Assembly: GCA_031404635.1 (NCBI GenBank)
Contig: JANNHY010000352.1
Coordinates: forward strand, 1 to 29,649
Source of the DNA: JAENVT01 sp031404635
GTDB lineage: Bacteria; Actinomycetota; Acidimicrobiia; Acidimicrobiales; Ilumatobacteraceae
Length of the DNA: 29,649 nt
Direction: 5' to 3'
The position numbers and the translations under genes are program-made. Positions 24,292 to 29,649 of the stretch are shown piece after piece (position 1 is the stretch's first letter; every line of letters begins with the position of its first letter). The notes beneath the pieces were generated by a model. The model saw only the letters and a list, made by a program, of their open reading frames with translations, did not search any database and was not told the DNA's origin.

Positions 24292-24978
24292 ATGAGCGCC
24301 CGTGTGTTGATCGCCGATGATGATCGGGCCATTCGCGACGCATTGACCAGGGCGCTCGGCCTGGAGGGTTACGACGTCGTCCAGGCGATCGACGGCACGA
24401 CCGCGCTGGCCGTCATCGAGTCGACGCAACCCGATGTGGCCATCCTCGATGTGATGATGCCGAACATCGACGGTTTGACCGTGTGCCGGGTGCTTCGTGC
24501 CGAGCGCAACCGCCTGCCGGTGTTGATGTTGACGGCTCGCACCGAGACCGCCGACCGTGTGGCCGGCCTCGACGCCGGCGCTGATGACTATCTCGCCAAG
24601 CCGTTCGATCTCGACGAGTTGCTGGCTCGACTGAGAGCGCTGCTGCGTCGAACCAAAGCCGATGACGACTCCGATGACGACGCGGTACAACTCGTCGACC
24701 TGCGTCTCGACCCGACCTCACGACGGGTCTGGCGCGGCGAGCGCGAGGTCGAGTTGTCGAAGACCGAGTTCGATCTGCTCGAACTGCTGCTCCGCAATCA
24801 GGGGATCGTGCTCGACCATTCGACGATCTACGACCGCATCTGGGGCTATGACTTCGGTCCCGATTCCAAGAATCTCGCGGTGTACATCTCCTATCTGCGT
24901 CGCAAGCTCGAACAGCCCGGTGAATCCAAGCTGATCCATACCGTGCGCGGTGTGGGGTATTCGGCACGGTCGTCGTGA
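24292..24978 (+). CDS. OmpR/PhoB-family response regulator (MprA/PhoP-like)
   Basis: This 228-aa regulator has a receiver domain (1-115) with the acidic pocket Asp9-Asp11, phosphoacceptor Asp53 in VAILDVMMPNIDG, Thr in MLTART and Lys in YLAKPFDL. The C-terminal winged helix (about 130-225) contains LSKTEFDLLELLLRN and the recognition region NLAVYISYLRRKLEQPGE followed by HTVRGVGY. It should bind DNA when phosphorylated by the kinase encoded next; the two genes overlap by 4 bases (GTGA). No good Shine-Dalgarno precedes ATG 24292, and the 5' leader is mostly the hairpin at 24240-24275. The regulon is unknown, but the neighbouring secreted protein gene is a natural candidate. Confidence 0.92.
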   Translation: MSARVLIADDDRAIRDALTRALGLEGYDVVQAIDGTTALAVIESTQPDVAILDVMMPNIDGLTVCRVLRAERNRLPVLMLTARTETADRVAGLDAGADDYLAKPFDLDELLARLRALLRRTKADDDSDDDAVQLVDLRLDPTSRRVWRGEREVELSKTEFDLLELLLRNQGIVLDHSTIYDRIWGYDFGPDSKNLAVYISYLRRKLEQPGESKLIHTVRGVGYSARSS

Positions 24979-26357
24979 GTCTGCGTCTCAAGATCGTGCT
25001 TGCCCTGGTGCTGCTGGCGACGTGTGCGACCGCGGCCGTCGGCGTGTCGTCCTTCGTCAGCACCCGCGACGAGTTGAACCAGGTCGTCGATCGCTCGTTG
25101 GTCGATGCAGCGGCTCGTGTCGATCAGTTGCTGCGCGGATTCGGGCGCGGTCGCGGTCCGATACCCGGGTTCCGGCCGGGGCCAGGCCTCGATCCCGATT
25201 CTGGTGGCAACGGCTCGGGGCGCATCCTCGACGTCGTGCTGTTCCAGATCATCGGTGGCGACGGCGCCATTGTCGACTCACCGCAGTCCGGAGAACTACC
25301 GGTCGACGATGCAGATCGTGCCGCGGCCAGTGGTTCGTACACGGGCATCAGCGAACCGCGGGACGTGACTATCGACGGAGAGGCGTACCGGATGCTGACC
25401 GTTTCCGTCGACGGGGGAGCCGTGCAAGTCGCTCGGTCGGCGCGAGAGACGCAGCGGGCGCTGGCGGTGATCCGAACCAGAACGTTGGTCTCGGTCGGGT
25501 TGGTCATCCTCGCCGCCGGAATTGTGGGCTGGCTGATCGGACGCCAGGTGACCCGACGCCTGGTTCGCCTAACGCAGGCAGCCGATGACGTCGCGGTTAC
25601 GGGCCGACTCGACGTCGAGGTGCCGGTCAGCGGGTCGGATGAAACCGGACGCCTTGGCTCGGCGTTCAACGGCATGCTCGGCGCGCTGGCGCGCAGCAGG
25701 GACCAGCAGCAGCAACTGGTGCAAGACGCCGGCCACGAGTTGCGCACGCCGCTGACGAGTCTGCGAACCAACGTCGACGTACTCCGTCGATTCGAGAAGC
25801 TTGAGCCCGAGGCTCGCCAGCAGTTGGTCGCCGATCTCGACAGTGAAACGAGGGAACTGACAGCACTGGTCGACGAACTCGTCGAACTGGCAACGGACCG
25901 GCGCGACGACGAGCCGGCACAGGAGTGCGAACTCGGGGTGTTGTGCGAGCAGGCCGCAGCTCGCGTTCGCCGACGAACCGGGCGTCAGGTCTCCGTGGTC
26001 GCCGATGCGTCGGTGGTGTCGTGTCGCCCGGCGGCGATCGATCGCGCCGTGCTCAACCTGATCGACAATGCCGCCAAGTTCAGCGCCGCCCAGCCCACTA
26101 CCGAGAACGTCATCGAGGTCGCGGTCAATGCGGGCCGGGTGGCGGTGAGCGATCGCGGACTGGGTATTCCAGCCGACGATCTGCCACACATCTTCGATCG
26201 GTTCTATCGATCGGTGGCATCGCGTAGCCAGCCGGGCTCCGGGCTCGGCCTGGCGATCGTACGCGACATCGTCGAATCACATCGCGGAACGGTGTTCGCC
26301 GAGGCCCGCGCGGGTGGCGGTACCACGGTCGGCTTCACCCTGCCAACATCGCGATGA
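24975..26357 (+). CDS. Sensor histidine kinase (MprB-like, HAMP-HisKA-HATPase)
   Basis: The 460-aa kinase has helix 1 (about 7-27), an extracytoplasmic sensor of ~140 aa with a Gly/Pro/Arg-rich start (GFGRGRGPIPGFRPGPG), helix 2 (about 170-190), HAMP, then HisKA with phosphorylated His254 in DAGHELRTPLTSLRTN. The ATPase has the N box NLIDNAAKFSA, G1 DRGLGIPADDLPHIFDRFYRS and G2 GSGLGLAIVRDIVESH. It phosphorylates the response regulator encoded just upstream; the start is GTG 24975, overlapping that gene's stop. The stop codon lies inside copy B of the 47-bp repeat. The signal sensed is not evident. Confidence 0.93.
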   Translation: MSLRLKIVLALVLLATCATAAVGVSSFVSTRDELNQVVDRSLVDAAARVDQLLRGFGRGRGPIPGFRPGPGLDPDSGGNGSGRILDVVLFQIIGGDGAIVDSPQSGELPVDDADRAAASGSYTGISEPRDVTIDGEAYRMLTVSVDGGAVQVARSARETQRALAVIRTRTLVSVGLVILAAGIVGWLIGRQVTRRLVRLTQAADDVAVTGRLDVEVPVSGSDETGRLGSAFNGMLGALARSRDQQQQLVQDAGHELRTPLTSLRTNVDVLRRFEKLEPEARQQLVADLDSETRELTALVDELVELATDRRDDEPAQECELGVLCEQAAARVRRRTGRQVSVVADASVVSCRPAAIDRAVLNLIDNAAKFSAAQPTTENVIEVAVNAGRVAVSDRGLGIPADDLPHIFDRFYRSVASRSQPGSGLGLAIVRDIVESHRGTVFAEARAGGGTTVGFTLPTSR

Positions 26358-26397
26358 GCGATGAGCCGCCCGGCGGCGTACATCTCTCATCGCGCCG
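26351..26397 (+). repeat. 47-bp hairpin repeat, copy B (over histidine kinase stop codon)
   Basis: Matches copy A (2145-2191) at 44 of 47 positions. Only one of the three changes (26359) falls in the long stem, giving one C-T mismatch in the 13-bp arms; the other two are in the loop region. It spans the kinase stop codon and sits between convergent genes, where a transcription-ending or mRNA-protecting hairpin would be useful. Confidence 0.85.
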
Positions 26398-26418
26398 CCG
26401 TTCGAGGGGCTGCTCGGA

Positions 26419-27453
26419 TCAACCCGCCGGGCGGATCTCACCGGAGCCGCGGGTGATCATCGTGGTCGGGATGATGTAGGTCTGCGTCGGCGAGCGATCG
26501 CCGTCGAGGCGGGAGAACAATGTGGTGGCCGCCTGCCGGCCGATCGCAGTCGGGTCCTGGGCGAGCACGGTGATAGCCGGGTCGAGCAGGTCGCCCATCG
26601 GCACATCGTCGAATCCGACCAGTGCTATCTCATGGTGTTTCGCCGTCGATCGCAGGGCTCGCACGACACCGATCGTCACCAGGTTCTGACCGGCAAAGAT
26701 CGCCGTCGGCGGTTGCTCGAGCGAGAGCAGATCGATCGTCGCGGCGCGAGCATGCTCGCTGTCGAGAAGGTCCTGGCGGACGAGTTCGGGGTCGAGGGGA
26801 ATGTCGGCAGCCTCGAGCGCGTCGGCGAAGCCCCGGAAGCGCTCGCCGGCGGTGACGATGGAACGACGGTCGCCGAGAAACGCGATACGGCGATGGCCGT
26901 GCATCAGCAGGTGTCTGACGCCGCGGGTCGTGCCACGCCGGTTGTCGACCAAAACGGCATCGGCATCGAAGAACGCAGGCGGACGGTCGACGAAGACGAT
27001 CGACATGCCCATTCGCCGTTCTTCGATGAGGTAGCTGTGGTCGTGGCTGGCGGGCATCATGATCAGGCCGTCGACGCGCCGTTCGGCGAACGCCTCGACG
27101 AGTTGGCGCTCGCGCTCGGGGTTCTCTTCGAGGCTCGAAGCCATCACCGCGATCCCGCGCTGTGATGCCATTTCCTCGATGGTGCGGTGCACGGCGGCGT
27201 CGAGCGGGTTGGTGACGTTGGAGACGAGCATGCCGACCGAGCGGGTCTTGCCGCCGCTGCGGCGGAGGTTGCTGGCTGTCAGGTTGTGGCGATACCCGAG
27301 ACGATCGATGGCCGAACGGACCCGAACGCTGAGTTCATCCGACACGCCGGTCTCGCCGTTGACCACCCGCGACACGGTTTTCAAGCTCGTCCCGGCCAGC
27401 GCGGCAACGTCGCGAATCGTCGGTCGTGGCCTCGTATGCGGTGCTTCGGGCAC
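26419..27453 (-). CDS. LacI-family transcriptional regulator, probably of fructose/sugar uptake
   Basis: The ~344-aa regulator has an N-terminal LacI helix-turn-helix with hinge: TIRDVAALAGTSLKTVSRVVNGETGVS, then RLGYRHNLTASNLRRSG. A periplasmic-binding-protein-like ligand domain follows (SVGMLVSNVTNPLDAAVH, VDGLIMMPAS, HRRIAFLGD, ALVGFDDVPMGDLL), typical of sugar sensing. The start is GTG 27453 or TTG 27462; neither has a strong Shine-Dalgarno. The TTG lies in the centre of one operator-like palindrome, so autoregulation is likely. It is divergent from a sugar kinase whose promoter carries the same palindrome. The effector is probably the kinase substrate or its phosphate (inference). Confidence 0.93.
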   Translation of the reverse strand: MPEAPHTRPRPTIRDVAALAGTSLKTVSRVVNGETGVSDELSVRVRSAIDRLGYRHNLTASNLRRSGGKTRSVGMLVSNVTNPLDAAVHRTIEEMASQRGIAVMASSLEENPERERQLVEAFAERRVDGLIMMPASHDHSYLIEERRMGMSIVFVDRPPAFFDADAVLVDNRRGTTRGVRHLLMHGHRRIAFLGDRRSIVTAGERFRGFADALEAADIPLDPELVRQDLLDSEHARAATIDLLSLEQPPTAIFAGQNLVTIGVVRALRSTAKHHEIALVGFDDVPMGDLLDPAITVLAQDPTAIGRQAATTLFSRLDGDRSPTQTYIIPTTMITRGSGEIRPAG

Positions 27454-27454
27454 G

Positions 27455-27471
27455 GTTGACAACGTTGGTCG
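27455..27471. promoter_or_regulatory. LacI-type operator O2 over the regulator's start
   Basis: GTTGACAACGTTG (27455-27467) is identical to the left 13 bases of O1, around the same CAACGTTG core centred at 27463.5. The right arm is imperfect. It overlaps the possible TTG start codon of the LacI gene, consistent with autorepression. Confidence 0.75.
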
Positions 27472-27483
27472 AGATCTCTCGAT

Positions 27484-27531
27484 TTGTCAAGGAATTGGCT
27501 CTTGACAAGGTTCTAAGTCGTGTGGCTGAAT
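27484..27531 (+). promoter_or_regulatory. Inverted half-sites and candidate promoter for the sugar kinase
   Basis: TTGTCAA (27484-27490) and TTGACAA (27502-27508) form an inverted pair with an 11-bp spacer, made of the same half-site as O1. The second copy contains a TTGACA -35 (27502-27507). An 18-bp spacer leads to CTGAAT (27526-27531), a weak -10. Transcription would then begin near 27538, inside operator O1. Confidence 0.5.
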
Positions 27532-27533
27532 GT

Positions 27534-27547
27534 TGACAACGTTGTCA
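27534..27547. promoter_or_regulatory. LacI-type operator O1 upstream of the PfkB kinase gene
   Basis: TGACAACGTTGTCA is a perfect 14-bp palindrome with the central CG typical of LacI-family operators. It lies 38 bp before the kinase ATG, at the expected transcription start, and 77 bp centre to centre from O2. That position suits repression by blocking, possibly with looping. Confidence 0.82.
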
Positions 27548-27585
27548 GATCAGATCCGTCGCAACTAGATCCGAGAGGAGACGCC

Positions 27586-28503
27586 ATGATCGTCGTCGGC
27601 GGGGAAGCGTTGGTTGATCTGGTCATCGATTCCGACGGCGCGGTCACCGCCAAGCTGGGCGGCGGGCCGTTCAACGCCGCCCGGGCGATCGGTAGGCTCG
27701 ACAGCGCCGTCGCCTTCCTCGGGGCGCTCTCAGGTGATCGCTTCGGCACCCTGCTGCGTCGCCAGCTGCTGGTCGACGGGGTCGACGATTCGTTGGTGCA
27801 GTTCACCGAGTTGCCCACTACATTGGCGTCGGCGGAACTCGACGAGCACGGCGCGGCCACCTACCACTTCTACCTCGCCGAAACCGCTGCGCCGAATCTC
27901 CACCCGCTGCCCCTGCCCGCCAGCCTCAGCATCTTGCACGTCGGCACGCTCGGCATGGTTCTCGAACCGATGGCGTCGACGCTCGAAGCCGTTGTCCGCA
28001 GCATCGATGACGATGTGCTCGTGCTGCTCGACCCCAACTGCCGTCCTAGGGTCACCGCCGATCGGGTCGGATACATGGCTCGGTTGGAGCGGATGCTGCG
28101 GCGCGCCGATGTCGTCAAGGTCAGTGGCGACGATCTCGACTTCATCTCCCCTGACGACCACCCGGCCGGAGTACGGATGTTGCTCGACGGTGGGCCAAAG
28201 TTGGTTCTGCACACAAACGGCAGCCGCAGTGTCAACATCCACAGCGTTGCCGGCGAGGTCGAGGTTTCGGTGCCGCCGGTGGAGGTGGCCGACACCATCG
28301 GAGCCGGGGACTCATTTGGCGGCGCGTTCGCGGCGTGGTGGGATCAGGCCGGCCTTGGTCGTCACGACCTCGATGATCGCCATGCCGTGCGGGCGGCGGT
28401 CGCAGCCGCTGTCGAGGTTGCTGCGGTCAGCTGCACGCGGGTCGGGGCCCAGCCGCCGCGTCGCGCCGAACTCGGCGACATGTGGAGACCGACTCGTTCG
28501 TGA
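27586..28503 (+). CDS. PfkB-family carbohydrate kinase (fructokinase-like)
   Basis: This 305-aa ribokinase-fold enzyme has the N-terminal PfkB features GGEALVDLV and KLGGGPFNAARAIGRL (substrate binding) and the C-terminal signature DTIGAGDSFGGAFAAWW with catalytic Asp242. LLDPNCRP is also typical of fructokinases. It would phosphorylate an incoming sugar, most likely fructose, with ATP. The start is ATG 27586 with GAGAGGAG upstream; the open frame reaches back to 27520 but lacks support. Operator O1 is upstream and a P-loop kinase gene overlaps the 3' end by 4 bases, so it is first in a LacI-controlled operon. Confidence 0.9.
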   Translation: MIVVGGEALVDLVIDSDGAVTAKLGGGPFNAARAIGRLDSAVAFLGALSGDRFGTLLRRQLLVDGVDDSLVQFTELPTTLASAELDEHGAATYHFYLAETAAPNLHPLPLPASLSILHVGTLGMVLEPMASTLEAVVRSIDDDVLVLLDPNCRPRVTADRVGYMARLERMLRRADVVKVSGDDLDFISPDDHPAGVRMLLDGGPKLVLHTNGSRSVNIHSVAGEVEVSVPPVEVADTIGAGDSFGGAFAAWWDQAGLGRHDLDDRHAVRAAVAAAVEVAAVSCTRVGAQPPRRAELGDMWRPTRS

Positions 28504-29120
28504 TCGAACTGTCGGTTGCCGAGGCGATCGAGCGCGCCGCTGCTCTGGCCGGCGGTGGCCGCGCCGTGCTCGGCATCGCCGGCTACCCCGGGGCCGGGAA
28601 GTCGACGCTGTCGGCGGCGATCACCGCCGGCGTACCTTCGAGCGCTGTTGTGCCGATGGACGGATTCCACCTCTTGAACGAGCAGCTCGTTCGGCTCGGC
28701 AGGCGCGATCGCAAGGGGGCACCCGACACCTTCGACGTCGACGGATACATTGCCCTGCTCGACCGCGTGCGCCGTCAGGTTCCCGGACAGGTGGTCACGG
28801 CGCCGCGCTACGACCGTGCGGCCGGCGCGCCGGTTCCCGATGCCATCGTCGTCGACTCCGACGTTGCCCTGGTGATCACCGAAGGCAACTATCTCTTGCT
28901 CGCCGACGCTCCGTGGAGGGCTGTGCGACCGCTTCTCGATGAGGTGTGGTTCGTCGATGTCGACGACGCCGTCCGCCTGCAGCGACTGATCGCTCGCCAC
29001 ATCGCTTTCGGAAAGTCGCCAGACGAGGCTCATGAATGGGTCGTGCGTTCTGATGAGGCCAACGCTGCGGTGGTAGCGGCGAGTCGGCACCGGGCGAACG
29101 CGGTGGTGCGTCTGGCGTAG
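28500..29120 (+). CDS. P-loop nucleoside/pantothenate-kinase-like protein (FrcK-like)
   Basis: The 206-aa protein is of the uridine kinase/PanK-like P-loop family. Walker A is GYPGAGKST (28-36), followed by PMDGFHLLNEQL, RRDRKGAPDTFDVDGYIALL, APRYDRA and ITEGNYLLL, all family landmarks. Members near fructose ABC transporters are called FrcK, with no firmly established substrate. I chose GTG 28500, overlapping the PfkB stop by 4 bases; GTG 28482 is in frame and would add 6 residues. It ends 19 bp from a convergent sugar ABC ATPase gene. The fold is clear; the substrate (a sugar or its phosphate) is inference. Confidence 0.85.
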   Translation: MIELSVAEAIERAAALAGGGRAVLGIAGYPGAGKSTLSAAITAGVPSSAVVPMDGFHLLNEQLVRLGRRDRKGAPDTFDVDGYIALLDRVRRQVPGQVVTAPRYDRAAGAPVPDAIVVDSDVALVITEGNYLLLADAPWRAVRPLLDEVWFVDVDDAVRLQRLIARHIAFGKSPDEAHEWVVRSDEANAAVVAASRHRANAVVRLA

Positions 29121-29139
29121 TTATCGGTTCAGCTGGCCC

Positions 29140-29649
29140 TCAGCGCACCGGCCCCAGGGTCTGGTCGTTTACGTCGACCTGCAGAGCACCGGTCATGATG
29201 GCGACCACGTCGGTGATGCTGACGCTCCCCGGTGTGATCACCGCCGCCCGCTTGCCAAGCCGCTGCACATGGATGCGATCGGCCACCTCGAACACCTGAG
29301 GCATGTTGTGGGAGATGAGGATGACCGGCATCCCCCGCTCGCGCAGGTTCTGGATCAGCTTGAGCACCTGGGCGGACTCGCGCACCCCCAATGCAGCGGT
29401 CGGCTCGTCGAGGATGATCACCCTGCTACCGAACGCCGCCGCCCGAGCGACCGACACGGCCTGGCGTTGGCCGCCCGACAGGGTTTCGACCGCCTGGCCC
29501 ATGTTCTGCAATGTGCCGATGCCCAACGCCCTCATCTGTTCCTTGGCCCGCTTGCGCATGCCGCCACCGTCGAGCATGCGCAAGATGTTGCCCAGCGGGC
29601 CGGGCTTGCGCTCTTCGCGCCCGAGGTACAAGTTGGTGGCGATGTCGAG
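29140..29649 (-). CDS. frcA: Sugar ABC transporter ATP-binding protein, C-terminal part (FrcA-like), runs off the window
   Basis: This is the last 169 codons of an importer ATPase; the frame is open to the window edge (LDIATNLYLGREE), so the true start and Walker A are outside. The signature is TLSGGQRQAVSVARAAAFGS, followed by Walker B VIILDEPTAALGV and the switch His in VILISHNMPQVFEVADRI. AAAFGS and EPTAALGV are characteristic of single-domain sugar ATPases such as FrcA of fructose uptake. With the adjacent PfkB kinase, FrcK-like protein and LacI regulator, fructose import is the best guess. Ribose or another sugar is possible. It is transcribed towards the kinase operon. Confidence 0.85.
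   Translation of the reverse strand, partial: LDIATNLYLGREERKPGPLGNILRMLDGGGMRKRAKEQMRALGIGTLQNMGQAVETLSGGQRQAVSVARAAAFGSRVIILDEPTAALGVRESAQVLKLIQNLRERGMPVILISHNMPQVFEVADRIHVQRLGKRAAVITPGSVSITDVVAIMTGALQVDVNDQTLGPVR

Noticed and set aside
27463..27482. TCGAGA-TC-TCTCGA dyad (27469-27482) as a third type of operator
   Set aside because: Short and A/G-biased, and close to stronger LacI-type sites; not convincing by itself.

Overview
The window is high-GC DNA with dense, overlapping genes, many GTG starts and ATGA/GTGA stop-start junctions. A mycothione reductase homologue points to a mycothiol-producing actinobacterium. The gene repertoire would suit an Acidimicrobiia/Ilumatobacter-like lineage, but that placement is a guess from gene style and not a phylogenetic result. 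All calls come from reading motifs; no database search was run.

Layout. (1) 1-5291, plus strand: histidine utilisation operon hutH (3' end only)-hutU-def-like-hutF-hutI. An intact peptide-deformylase-family gene occupies the place where the last pathway enzyme, N-formylglutamate deformylase, would be expected. (2) 5373-7522, plus: an ECF/SigE-like sigma factor translationally coupled to a single-pass membrane protein with a large exported region. (3) 7544-20059, mostly minus: a glycan or glycoconjugate cluster. It encodes an ABC exporter, two MurG/COG4671-like glycosyltransferases, two GT4 glycosyltransferases, an NAD-dependent epimerase, a heparinase II/III-like protein, two APH-fold kinases and a polysaccharide-deacetylase-like protein. 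One kinase gene (14889-15998) is on the opposite strand and splits the cluster into two minus-strand operons. No polymerase, flippase or priming transferase is visible. (4) 20060-20216: a non-coding gap packed with dyad-symmetric sites. (5) 20217-21970, minus: a gamma-butyrobetaine-hydroxylase-like Fe(II)/2-oxoglutarate dioxygenase coupled to a Cys-rich YkgJ/DUF3109-like protein, divergent from (6) mycothione reductase, 22009-23400. (7) 23494-26357, plus: a secreted Gly-rich protein, a strong hairpin, then an OmpR-family response regulator and a histidine kinase. (8) 26419-29649: a LacI-type regulator divergent from a PfkB sugar kinase and a P-loop kinase, facing the 3' end of a sugar ABC ATPase. 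This resembles a fructose (frc-like) uptake locus with clear LacI-type operators.

A 47-bp hairpin repeat occurs twice, 24 kb apart, each time covering the stop codon of the preceding gene (hutU and the histidine kinase). The best candidates for something undescribed are the def-like gene in the hut operon, the glycan cluster with its duplicated kinase/glycosyltransferase pair, the dyad-rich control region, and the dioxygenase/Cys-rich pair. I see no tRNA, rRNA, CRISPR array, transposase or phage gene.
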